Under the pieces are notes generated by a model, which saw only the letters and a list, made by a program, of their open reading frames with translations, was not told the DNA's origin and searched no databases. Source: Fusarium oxysporum f. sp. lycopersici 4287 (lineage: Eukaryota > Ascomycota > Sordariomycetes > Hypocreales > Nectriaceae). Taken from it: a DNA stretch of 64,000 nt. A program made the translations under genes and the position numbers. This document shows positions 40,400 to 51,257 of the stretch, one piece after another. Numbering within the stretch: the first letter of the stretch is position 1; every line of letters begins with the position of its first letter. The stretch lies in assembly GCF_000149955.1 (NCBI RefSeq), contig NC_030993.1, positions 2,965,186 through 3,029,185 on the forward strand, in the 5' to 3' direction.

Positions 40400-43300
40400 A
40401 TGTCGACACCTGAGTATCGTACACCGCATGCGGTCGCGTCTACGAACCGCACGCTTCGAAACGCTTTCTCTGCCCTGAACATACACTACTCGGGCGATGA
40501 GGAGGAGTCGGAGAGCGATGGCTCTCCCAGATGTAAGTATCTCCTTCTAGTACTTCTGAATCTTCTCCCTGTTCTGCCTTGACTGCGAGTCCAGCGCCGG
40601 TTCGTTTGAATCTAGCGAAAGCCCAACGGCTTCTTGAGTCTTATTTTCCCAGTATCCTCTTATGCTTTATTCCTTCTATTTCCTCTTTCGTCAGTTCTTT
40701 CTCCAGCGCGAAGTCGGGCTTCTCTGTTTCGATCTCTGGCGTCAACCTGTCAAGGGACGCTCGTCTCGCGCAGCCCATCTCTTTTGTATCATATTCAAGA
40801 GGAAAGACCGGTGTTTCTCTTCTTCCTTCTCCCTCTCTTTCTTGTTTGTCCTTCGATGCGAAGTCGGTGGATGTCTCTGTGGTTTGACTTCTGGCGAAGA
40901 CACTCGTTTCTAAAATTCGTAGCTCTGTCGTTTTGGGGATATTCTCATCTCTTTTTTATTGTCTTGGAAAGAACAGTCTAGATCTCTTCCTTCTCCTTCT
41001 CCTGTTTCTTTTGCTTGTTCTCTTTCAGCACGAGGTCTTGTTTGCTGTGGCTGGGTCTCTATTGAAGACACTGGTTTCTCACGCCCTACGTCTTTGAAAT
41101 TCTTTCATCTTCTTCTCGTTGTTTCGACGAGAAAAGATCCGCGCGCTTTCTTGGAATGTCAGTAGCTACTCTCGTGGTAACTTCCGGGGATAGCCCCTTT
41201 TCGTGTCTTCTGGCGAGCAAGCAGCTCAGGGGCTTCTCCCGAACAAGCTTCACTTTTGATTCTTTTTGCCATTTCCGGAACAAGCAGGTGTACTAACAAA
41301 GTTCAGCCTCTCCTAGCCGACCGCTCTCTAACTCCAAAAGGTATTTACTGGTTTGAGAATGAGTTCAAGGTGAACTTTGCTGACAGAAGTCCACAGCATG
41401 CCATCTCTCGTCCAAAAGGACAATGTCGCCCAGCCTGGATACAGCTCTTACCCCTACAATAACACTCATCAAGCTGGAGAAGGCAACTTCGACTACCCAG
41501 TGGCCGCAGAGCCCACCGCTCCGATGATGGCAAGCCAGGAGATCCAGCCCGAGAAAGTGCTCACCGGCGACTTCATGTCTATAAACCAAGTCGTCCAAAC
41601 TGTTTCCGCTCTGCCATCCAATATGGATGCCTTTGCCAACATCCCTCGAGAGTTCGACGCCCAGGCTGTTTACCCTGGAGATGCCTGTTTGTTTGTGGCC
41701 AAGTGAGTAGCTTGTTTGTTCGCCGTGTAGTACATGTACTGACCTTGAGTCCAGCCTCCCTCAACACGTCGATGATCTCACCTTGAGGGTTTCTCTTACC
41801 AAACACTTTGGCAAGTTCGGCACAGTCTTCGTCAAGGTGAAGCGTGACCGCACCAGACACATGCCTATGGCCTTTGTTCAATACACTGTGAGTTGACCAT
41901 GATAGCCCATCAGTCCTCCATGGCGCATGGCGAACTAATTTCTTATTAGCAAATCAAGCACGCCGATGTTGCGGTGCACCAGGCCCGTGGAGATATGATC
42001 CATGGCCGTCCTATCCGAGTTGAGAAGTGCGGCGGAAACCGTGCGTCCTCCCGGCAAACTTTTATGTCCAGATGCTAACTTCTAATAGTCTCCTACATTA
42101 TCTTCCGCAAAGACACTCGCCCCGTTCACGCCGACGAGGCTCGTTCTATTTTTTCCCGCCATGGACCAGTTAAGAAGGTCGAGGTTCTCAACTATGATGC
42201 TCAGACCAAGCTCGCCGTTCCTCCTAGTCTTCTTGTACTGTACTCCAGATTTGACCCCAAACGCGATGTCATTCGGGTAAGTTCAATCTTGGACAACTTC
42301 ATTAATCGTAGAGTTAATATAGTTTAAGGACGTCGGTCCTAACACGCCATTCATTATCATGGCTTTTGATCCCAAGATGGTTCAGAAGCGTTCTGACCGC
42401 CCAGCTGACGATCAAACCTTCATGGAGATGTACGAAAAGGACTGTCGCTCAGTCTTCTTCGGCGGACTGCCTCATTATGCTGACGAGGCTATGGTCTACC
42501 GATTGGCTGGCATCTGCGGGAATATTCGTTCTGTTGATCTACGAATTTCCCCTGACCAGGACGGTGGTCGTAAGTAACTCACGTCCATAAACTTGGTCTC
42601 AACTCACTGTCCCAGTCCCTCACCCTTGGGCATTCGTCGAGTACGACGAGTTTGATATCCCTGACAGAGCCATGGAAGAATTCGTAAGTTCTTCCTTTGT
42701 TTCCGTCGGGTTCTGAGTGCGTACCGAATGTCTGCTAACACCTGTCCCAAGAATGGCAAAGAAGTTGAGGGCTGCATCCTTCGGGTCGAACGAAAGAGAA
42801 CCAAGCCTACCCCTGAAGCTGTCGCTGTTCCCCAAGCCATTGGCACTCGTCTGCCCGACTCTGGCCCTCGCTTCCCCAACCCTGGTTCTCGCTTTCCCAA
42901 CTCTGGCCCCTCTCGCGTTCCCGGCTCTGGTTCTTCTCGCATGCCTGGTAGTGTGGATGATGCTCGCATGTATCCGTCACCTCTTCGCCCTGTCAAGCGT
43001 CCTCATCGTCGCTTTGACTCTCGCGTCGCCTCCGCCGCCGCTGCCCCAGTCAATCATCGCCGCGTGGTATCAACCGCAGGTCTGTCCCGGGAGGAACGAG
43101 AGTTCCTCGAGAATTGTCACCCCGAGGATCTGCTGAAGCCAGAGAATGTACGGCCCAGACCGCTGCCAGTTCCAACGCTGGCGGTTCCAAACACTAAACT
43201 GGACGAGGTCACTCCTGTTCAGTCTCCTGAGAAGTATCCTCCTATTGCCGAGTCTAGTAACGTAGTTCGGTTCGCCCTTTCGCCGAGCACGCTACCATCT

Positions 43301-44430
43301 CACACTGGTTCATCTCCTATTCCCTTCAGATACCTGCACCTCCCGCAGAGTTCAGTCCGCCGAACCTTCGGGGTTTCAAGGACCGCCTTGCTGCAGACGG
43401 ACACTCGCGGGTTACGGCCTTTTCACCTGCTGCAGAACTCGCTGCGATGCGATGTGAGGTTGCTGCTGAAGACAAGGCCAACGGCAAGGGACACCGCCGT
43501 GCTGTGTCAATGTTTATTACCTCGACCTACCCGCCTCCCATTGACCTCTCGGAGAGCGACGACAGCACCTGGCGCGAGAGCGGAAGCTCGCCAGACGAGC
43601 AGGGGTCGCGGAAGAAGGCCAAGAGATGCCTTATCCGACGTCGCCATCTGTCCGAGGAGAACTTGAAGCGCAACCTCTTGTACCAGGCCAAGCTCAAGCG
43701 AACCTATGCATCTGAGGAGAACATGCGCGGCAGACCTATCTCTCGCGAAACCGACCAACCTCGTGACAAGAGTGGTAAGTCTCGCAAGAGCGATGCCACG
43801 GAGCGAGCTCCTGAGGGCCAGCTCGTCGTTGCTTCTCAGCAAGCCCCCGAGGGTCAGCCTGTCGTTGCTGCTCAGCAGCCCATGTACCAGCCTGCCATGC
43901 CCTACACGCACATGGTCCCCCAATACCCTCCCCCGATGCCACCCATGGGTTACATGCCTATGCCGCCTCAAGCGATGGCTCCCGTTCCCGCTCCTGGTGG
44001 CTTTACATACATGGACATGCCCCAGTATCCTCTTCCCCAGTTCCATGAACCTGTTCAGCTGTATCCAGGCCCCTCTCACCATGGGTACGCAGGCCCAGGA
44101 CCATCCCAGGTTCCGTATCCCACCCCTCCACATCCTGCCCCCATGTATCAGGGCCAACCTCAGGTGCCATTCCAGGGACACCACCAACGCGAGTATCACG
44201 AGCCCATGCATGTGTCTCAAGATGCTCGCAACCACCCATACCAAAGCCATGGTCGACCTCAGTACCAAGGTCGCCGCCATGCTTCATACGCACATCCTCA
44301 GCAGATGCATTACCAGGGGAATTACAGCGGTATGCCCCACTCTAACTTCACTCCCCGGGGACCAAGAGAGTCCTACCACCAGAGCCGCCAGCGACAGGAA
44401 GCAGAGCGCTACCGTCGCTATAACTCTTAG
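40400..44430 (+). CDS. Triple-RRM RNA-binding protein with long Pro/Gln/Tyr-rich tail
   Basis: Proposed join: 40400-40532, 41307-41340, 41397-41702, 41755-41887, 41950-42040, 42089-42276, 42323-42569, 42616-42683, 42752-43261, 43330-44430 (936 residues, ten exons, all junctions in frame). Three RNA-recognition motifs are visible. RRM1 (about 152-232) has LFVANL and MAFVQYT. RRM2 (about 233-300) is degenerate. RRM3 (about 337-420) has VFFGGL and WAFVEYD. After residue ~430 the protein is disordered: 'PG/PNSGPRFPN' repeats, a Ser/acidic region, then ~200 residues of Pro/Gln/Met/Tyr/His-rich sequence like that of RNA-granule proteins. The arrangement recalls fungal Mei2/Csx1-type post-transcriptional regulators, but I assign no specific orthologue. 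The first coding intron (774 bases) is exceptionally long and repeat-filled. Confidence 0.88.
40585..41250 (+). repeat. Degenerate tandem repeats (array C) inside coding intron 1
   Basis: Within the 40,533-41,306 intron at least three diverged units recur, anchored on GCGAAGTCG-like words near 40,708, 40,858 and 41,028 (GCACGAGGTC), 150 and 170 bases apart. A fainter copy may begin near 40,585. Each has a CT-rich run, an acceptor-like end, a GTCTCT..TTGA/GTTGAAGACACT segment and another CT-rich run. The true intron end is clear: TACTAAC branch and TTCAG acceptor at 41,291-41,306. Confidence 0.6.
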
Positions 44431-45618
44431 ATATCTAGACGCCGTATCACAACCTCTACATCCAGGTATATGGCAGATGGCATCTCAGTGTTCAACTTCT
44501 CTTGGACTATCAGGCCTGATGGTCCAGCTTGACTTTTTTTTTTTGACGCCTTTATTCGACATTTCTGATCCTTTCTTTCGATTTCCCAGCTTGCAAGTGC
44601 TATACACAGCTATATATCCATGCGAGCCTAGGAGCCTAGGCTCAGTCGCCATTTCTAAAGCTGGACCTGATCGCTCTTTGACGACTTTTTTTTAGTTCTC
44701 GAAAAGTTTTATTCGCAACCAGCCACAGGTTTTTTAATTCCCCGCCAGACACATCACCGCACCAGCATGCTAGGCATGCCTTTCCCCGAGCCACAGCACA
44801 AAGACAGACGACAGGATTTACGAGAGGCATCACACCAATCATATCGGCTTGGATGCCCTTAGACAGAACAGATCTTCGACACGGCAGGGTTGGATGAGAC
44901 TGGATTGCTTTCGGGACCACGGTCAGATACGAGAGACGAGGTGTCTCTGTGGTTTTCTCGTCTATGTACGGATTTGCTTGCTTCACGGTTTCTTTTCTTT
45001 TCTTTTCTTCTCTTTACTGTTTTTGATATATACTGTCAACCCCCTAGAAAAGCACAAAAAAAGAGAACAAGGGAGCAATCCCACGAATGGGACTTTGTCC
45101 CACCAAAACTCTTGTTCCTCCCTGTTCCCCAATGCACGCAATTGTGAATGAAAGAGTGAGTGAGTGATGATGTGACGATATGACTGAGACCGACAAAAAG
45201 GGCCGAAAGTTGCCACATCCAATGAATGATATGATATGACATGATGTCCCTCAGGTAAATTCAGCGTCGGCCGATCATCCATCGTGGGCCGTGATCATGC
45301 GGTTTACAGTGGCCCCAGGGATGCTACAGTGACCCCCACTCTCCGTAGTAAAAGCGACAAGCATTTGATGGTCCAGATTTCCTCTATGCAGTCAATTTGG
45401 CGATAGAACGTTACTAAATCGGGTGTAGAAGGAGGTTCTATTCCTACGCTAACTAATCATACCAGGCCAGGAGCGACTTTTTTAATTGACTTGAGTTGCA
45501 ATTTTTCTCGCCCTCTCTCTTCCTCTTCACTTACACCACGTCAATTGATAATTTCAACCGAAGGAAGATACAAACGCATCTCATCAACGAAGAATCGTCA
45601 ACTTGAAATTAACTCACA
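44431..45618. other. Intergenic region
   Basis: Holds the 3' UTR of the RRM gene, with T-rich tracts near 44,530 and 44,685, and the promoter/leader of the transporter at 45,619. No gene is supported. Confidence 0.5.
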
Positions 45619-47970
45619 ATGGGTTTTCCCTCGTACACGGCGTCCAATGCCGTCATCTATGTCACTTATGCCCTGTTCCTGTTTGTCTCCGATCTCGCTT
45701 ACATTTTCGTATTGAAGCTAATTATCAGAACAGGCTGATGGGAACTGGCATTGCTTGGAAGATGAGAAATCAGTCAAAGGCCGATTTCCTTTCAGGAAAC
45801 GGAACTCAGACGGGTCAGGAAATTCCCAGTTACAAAATGCTTGTGGGAGATGACAAGGCAACTTTTTGCCCCCCTCCACTCACAGACATCTCAATTTTCA
45901 GCTCAAACTACAGAGAACACAAACTAACCACAATAACAGCCTTCCCCTTGGCCCTCAACTTCATCGCCTCCGGTGAGTAGAGCCAAAAGAGCTCCTGCTA
46001 CAACACTCCGGAGCGGTGGCAAACTGCAACATGTCAGCAAAAACGAAGAACACGGCTGTGAGACCTCGCACAGAGACTACAGCCTGAAACTTCTCGGTCG
46101 AGTATATACCAGTCAGAAGATGAACGAGCAGGTTCGTACATTGAAAGAAGATCTTCCTTCTCTCCCCCCTACCCCTCCTGAGTTGCTCTCAGACTCTGTT
46201 GCTACTAACCCCATCCAGCTCAGTTGAGGTCACTCTCAGCTGAGCTCGGCTACTCGAACTACCTGCTCCAGAGAGGCAATCTCGGGAGGCTGGGGGGAGA
46301 GGATGCGGCTCACTACGGGCGCCGAGTTGACGTATCGTCTGGATCCAACCTCAGAGCATGTTTGCGATGGCAGATGTGACCTTTCTGAGGAGATCCTGGC
46401 GTGCGACGACGAAGCTGAGATTGTACCGTAAATACTCGATCAAGTTAATGCTTGCGTGGGAAAAGTGTTGCCGCTCCAATCTATCCCCTGCCCCCCTATA
46501 ACGTTGGAATGACAACTGACTCTTGTAGCTCTCGGATCCGGTATTCTCTTCTCGTATCCTGAGCTGGCCACCATTTCTGGTGTCCAGGGCATGATCGTCT
46601 ACGCTCTTGCGTCGTCGCTGCCCATGCTCATCTTTGGATACCTTGGCCCTATCATCCGACGACGATGCCCTGAGGGTTTCGTCCTCACCGAGTGGACTCG
46701 CCAGCGATACGGTGTTATCACTATGCTGTATCTGAGCTTCATGTCTCTTGTGACCTTGTTCTTGTACATGGTTGGTGAGCTGTCGGCCATTGGACAGGTT
46801 GTTAATGCCATGACTGGCCTCAAGCCTCTTCCGGTTATGATTGTTCAGTGCGCTGTCACAACTATCTATACCTGTGAGTTTCCCTGTGTTGCGGTCAGAT
46901 GACTTGTCTGACAGTCTACAGCCCTCGGCGGATTCAGAATCTCGTTCATCACCGATGTTGCCCAGGGTACCATGGTTATCGGTCTCGTCATTATCGCCGC
47001 CATCACCATTGGCGCGAAGACAGAGATTCAGCGACCTCTCATCGAGGAGTCTGGTCTCACCAAATCCAACCTCCTCGGCTGGCAGCTTCTGTACATCCTC
47101 CCCGTTGCCGTCTTGACCAACGACTTCTTCCTCTCCTCCTTCTGGCTCCGAACCTTCGCCTCCAAGACTGACAAGGATCTTCGAATCGGTACCACCATCG
47201 CCACTATCGTCATTCTGTGTATCCTCACTCTTGTTGGTTCCACTGGTCTCATCGCCGTTTGGTCCGGGGCTCTGTCTCTCGAGGATGCTGCTGGTTCTGG
47301 ATCAGTCGCCTTTTTCGTGCTCCTCGAGACCCTTCCTAGCTGGGTTGTTGGCATTGTGCTCGTCATGGTCGTCACCATGAGCACAGCTGCCTTTGACAGT
47401 CTTCAGTCTGCTATGGTCTCCTCCGGCTCCAACGATCTCTTCCGCAACAAGCTCAACATCTGGTACATCCGTGCCTTTGTCGTTCTCATCATCATCCCTG
47501 TCATCGTCATCGCTCTCAAGGCCCCCTCCGTTCTTCAGATCTGGCTCATCACCGATCTCATCTCCGCTGCCACAATTCCCGTCCTGGTGATCGGTCTCGT
47601 CGACAAGTTCTACTGGTGGCGTGGCTTTGAGGTCGTTGTCGGTGGTCTCGGAGGTATCCTGACTGTCTTCATCTTTGGATGCATCTACTACGGCAACGCT
47701 CAGGAGGCCGGTGAGCTTCTCCTTGTGCAGAAGGGTCTCTACGGCAATGACTGGAGTGCCTTTGGCGCTTTCGTCGCTGCCCCTGTCGGAAGTCTTCTCT
47801 GGGGCTGTGGTGCTCTTGCCCTCCGTCTTTCTTACCAGTACATGTCTGCTAAGATCCGAGGGCATCGCTTTGATGCTCTTGATCGCCCCGTGGACCTTCG
47901 TCCTTCAAGCACGGAGGAGGATGTCCCCACTGAGAACCTCGTTTCTTCGACACCTGGCAAGTTCTTTTAA
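45619..47970 (+). CDS. Sodium:solute symporter family permease, DUR3-like (urea/polyamine type)
   Basis: Proposed join: 45619-45680, 45734-45813, 45940-45972, 46529-46873, 46922-47970 (522 residues). The spliced start reads NAVIYVTYALFLLMGTGIAW. After it come 'DFLSGNGTQTAFPLALNFIA' and 'SALGSGILFSYPELATISGV', hallmarks of fungal DUR3/urea-active-transporter proteins in the SSS family. About 12-13 membrane helices follow, ending in a short Ser/Glu-rich cytosolic tail. Proton- or sodium-coupled uptake of urea or a related small nitrogen compound at the plasma membrane is the likely role. The protein is shorter than yeast Dur3 (about 735), so the substrate is uncertain. The first donor (GTTTGT) is weak but gives the best family match. 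The third intron is 556 bases, unusually long here. Confidence 0.85.
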
Positions 47971-48709
47971 AAGGGGGACACTAAGCAGATGCCTCTGGAT
48001 TCTGTTCTATCATAAAAGTTTGGCAATCAATTGGGGGTTTGATATAACATCGGTTTCGTGGTTGGAAGGTTTGGCGAAAAGTAATCGACAGGTTAATCAA
48101 GAAGATTTACACCAGTATTTCAGCCTAAACCTAATTGTTCAACTCGGTAGTTCCCATGCTGTAACCTTTTTACAGACCTGCAGCGCTAGCTCAGGACTCG
48201 CATAGCATGTGAATTACTACGTCTGCCAGCTTAATCAATTATTTTGTCCCGATGAAAACGGAGCCAGGACAGGCCATAACCTGCCTGGTGATAGCACTCG
48301 GTTTCTATGATAAGACGCCAGGAATACCATAATGACAATCTAGAATATGGCATCCCCAGTATTTCATAATCCAGCAGAAATACCACTGTACAACACCCAA
48401 TGCCAAATCAAACGACCTGCTCTCATATGCCTTTCAACAATACTGTCTTCAATGTCACATTTTGCATATGATCTTCAAACATGCTCTCAATTGCACCATC
48501 ACACATATCAACAATTGATCCCTTGAACTGAATTGGAGAAGAACTTGATAGCCGTCCGTTCGCCGGTCTCAATGCTAAGGTATTCTAAAATATAGTACAA
48601 AACATGCCCATCGTACAATATACACTCTCATTTTACATGTTCCCTCCTCCGCTCACTAACATCATGAGCATTACAGCGCATTTATACAATTTTGCACCTT
48701 TTTTTATTT
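47971..48709. other. Convergent intergenic region
   Basis: Contains the 3' UTRs of the transporter and of the mL45-like gene. No supported gene or RNA. Confidence 0.55.
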
Positions 48710-49736
48710 TTATTTCAGAGGCCCTTCCCATCCAGCTCGCTTGGCCTGCTCCCTGGTGATCCAATCCTGCTCCTCCTGGAACGCCTCTAGTGTTGTTGGA
48801 GAAATGGTTCCCCATATACGCCATGGCCCAGCCTGGAATGTCTTCTCGCTGATCTGTCGTGAGACCACCACGTATTCCATCTTGTCCTGCACCTTTGTGC
48901 TTCCGGGGATGAGCTCGCCGGTGGCCTTCTTGTATTTCGCTACCTTTTGTGTTGAGGCAATCGCAACAACGGCCTGCTCTGTGCTGTGTTCCTTATCGTG
49001 AGGGTTCACGTTGTGGACCTGGTGTGCCATCACACGAGGGTACGCCCATGTCGAATTGAGCTTGACAAGCTCAAATGTAACACGTTCAGCGGGATTTCGA
49101 CGATCGATAGCGGCGATGAGCTTCTTTCCGAATTGACCCAGACATAACTCGTTGACAGCGGCCTTGTCACCAGCAGCAAAAGCCCCGAGCATCTCAATGT
49201 ACATATTCTTCGCTGTGGGTGCAATCTTGCTTCGGGCGATCTTCCACTTTGGCCGTGTTGTCCAGTCAGGCATAGACTTGAGTTTCATCTGGAGGAGGGA
49301 GAAGTATTCGAATCCAAATTGTCGGAGTCGGTACCACGAGTAGTTAAAGAGATTGGAGGCGCCGGAGGGGTATCGTGAGAATGGGAGAGAGACAAATGTG
49401 CCTTTTGCGCTGTTAGTCCTCTCTCATGGTTCAAATTACTTGTCTACAGCCTCGATTGGCGCATCGAGAAGCCTGGGATCCTAATAATCCCCATCATAAC
49501 TCACCAGGAAATAGAGGGCCACCTCCACCCTTAAAGTACTCATCGTTGGCCTTCTTCTGAATCGCCGACATCGATTGAGTATCCGTCTTCTTGGTATCCT
49601 TATAAGCCGCCTTCTGCATCTCTCGCAGAATCTTTCCCTTGGAGGGCATCGACATGTGTCGACATTGTACCCTCGCCGCTCCGAGAACGCTCTGGCGCAG
49701 AGCGGCCGGGCGTAGCGCCATTGCCGAGGAAGACAT
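48710..49736 (-). CDS. Mitochondrial ribosome-associated protein, Tim44-like domain (mL45/Mba1 type)
   Basis: Proposed complement join: 48710-49401, 49505-49736 (307 residues). The N-terminus, MSSSAMALRPAALRQSVLGA, is a typical mitochondrial targeting presequence with Arg, Ala and Ser and no acids. The body contains 'LFNYSWYRLRQFGFEYFSLL' and 'IEMLGAFAAGDKAAVNELCL', which fit the Tim44/mL45 fold. A C-terminal 'FQAGPWRIWGTISPTTLEAF' follows, the family's conserved W-x-I-W-G block. Such proteins sit at the polypeptide exit of the mitochondrial ribosome and help insert new inner-membrane proteins. The gene shares a short divergent promoter with CIA30. Confidence 0.88.
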
Positions 49737-50220
49737 TGGCGACCCTTTTGTTACGAGTTTGCTGGACCGAGAGAATCGAGACGTGGAAGTGGTTTATAGG
49801 GACACCCGGTGGTTACCCGCGGCGCAGAGTCATTATCGAGCTTGAGCTGGCTTCGGCAAACTACGTCTTCGGCCGTTGAAGAATTTCTTGGGGTTCTGAG
49901 CTGATGGCGGATCAAATATGCCCCGCCGACCGATGCCGGTGGGTGGTGAAAATGTGGGGGATCTCCAGCTTGAATTGGGCCAATTAGCACATGCTAGACA
50001 TGTGTAGATTATCAACATCCCCAGTTGCAGAACCGCAACTTCACAACGGCATCATAGTTCCACGGCCTGAAATTCGACCAAAGGGCCAATTTTAGTCTTT
50101 GTACTGTGGTCCTGCTTATATCTCATGTTATCAGACTCTCGGTGAGCCAATTGGGCTCTAGTAAACTACTTGCGACAGCTTTAAACTCGATATCATATCT
50201 AAACACCAAAATTGCCCATC
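49737..50220. promoter_or_regulatory. Shared divergent promoter of the mL45-like gene and CIA30
   Basis: 484 bases between two start codons pointing away from each other, both for mitochondrial-biogenesis proteins. Co-regulation is plausible. I identified no specific binding site. Confidence 0.6.
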
Positions 50221-51059
50221 ATGAGGGCCTCACAAACACTCTTCTCAAGAGGCTTCTTCGGCCGAAGTATGGATGAGCTCAGACGGCGCACGCAAATAGG
50301 TAGATCCCACTCAAGCTTCATAATGTTGAGGAGCTAACTGTCGCAGCTGTGAGCTTCGAGGCCATCAAAGGCGCTACACAGCCCAAGCCTCTTTACGAGT
50401 TCAACACCGCCGATAGCGTCCGCGACTGCATCGTCATGACTGACAAGACCATCGGTGGCTTCTCAGAGAGTAATTTCGACTTCCACAAGTCCACCGACAT
50501 CAACAACGACCCCAAGATACCCTCCGCCTATGCCCGTTTTCATGGCAACATCTCTACTCGCCTCCCCTCCGACCGCCCCAATATCCAACGAACTGGCTTT
50601 GCCGGCTTTCGATCCCCAGACCAGAGGCCCACTGCTTTTGGCCGTTCCATGTGGGATATCGATCCATACATCTACCTCGCCCTACGTGTCAAGTCAGATG
50701 GCCGCAGTTACTTCGTCAACTTACAAACCGAGAGTGTCGAACCATCAGATTTACATCAACATCGATTATTCCCTAAGCGTCCAGGCCAATGGGAAACAGT
50801 GTTGATAAAATGGAACGACTTTGTCAGGACGAATCACGGCTTTGTGGTGGAACCTCAGACTGAGATGCTTCGACAGAAGGTCTTGACCGTGGGTATTGGA
50901 CTAACAGATCGTGTTGATGGTCCGTTTGAGCTGTGTATCGAGAGAGTGTGGGCCACCAATGATCCCAGTGAGGTAGAAGTGACAGAAGAACCCAAGGCTG
51001 AGACTGTGGCAGAGGGAGGCCAGCTAAGGAACAAGAAGGGCGAAAAAGTACGGTGGTAG
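50221..51059 (+). CDS. CIA30: Complex I intermediate-associated protein CIA30 (NDUFAF1)
   Basis: Proposed join: 50221-50299, 50347-51059 (263 residues). The first 26 residues (MRASQTLFSRGFFGRSMDEL onward) form a mitochondrial targeting sequence. Exon 2 is the CIA30 domain: 'LYEFNTADSVRDCIVMTDKT' followed by 'IGGFSESNFDF', 'GFAGFRSP', 'WDIDPYIYLALRVKSDGRSY', and 'WETVLIKWNDFVRTNHGFVV', all characteristic. The protein is an assembly chaperone for mitochondrial NADH:ubiquinone oxidoreductase. The intron has a GTAGAT donor and CGCAG acceptor and splits one codon. The presence of CIA30 beside APC5-COX13-APN2-MAT is typical of Sordariomycetes. Confidence 0.95.
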
Positions 51060-51257
51060 ACAAACAAGCATTCTTGGTGTTATATGGGGGATATAGCATC
51101 ATTGCGTGTGTATTCGTAAAGCTTCATGTTCTTGGATAGGAATCCTCTCTAGGGCTTGCTGAAATATTACCCCGTCCCTGTATAAATAAATGGTATAATG
51201 AACTCCCATATCTCGTTTCTAGCCATGCCAATGATTTATATTTGCCATTACCAACTC

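Noticed and set aside
40595..40660. Extra coding exon after the first intron acceptor in the RRM gene
   Set aside because: An acceptor and in-frame codons exist, but direct joining 40,532 to 41,307 keeps frame and uses a perfect TACTAAC branch site. No good donor closes the extra exon.
43507..44280. 257-codon open frame antisense to the RRM gene tail
   Set aside because: It is a reverse shadow of the Pro/Gln/His-rich coding sequence; no splice sites or family match.
47302..47865. 187-codon acidic open frame antisense to the DUR3-like gene
   Set aside because: It is the reverse complement of hydrophobic membrane-helix codons, which reads as Asp/Glu-rich by necessity.
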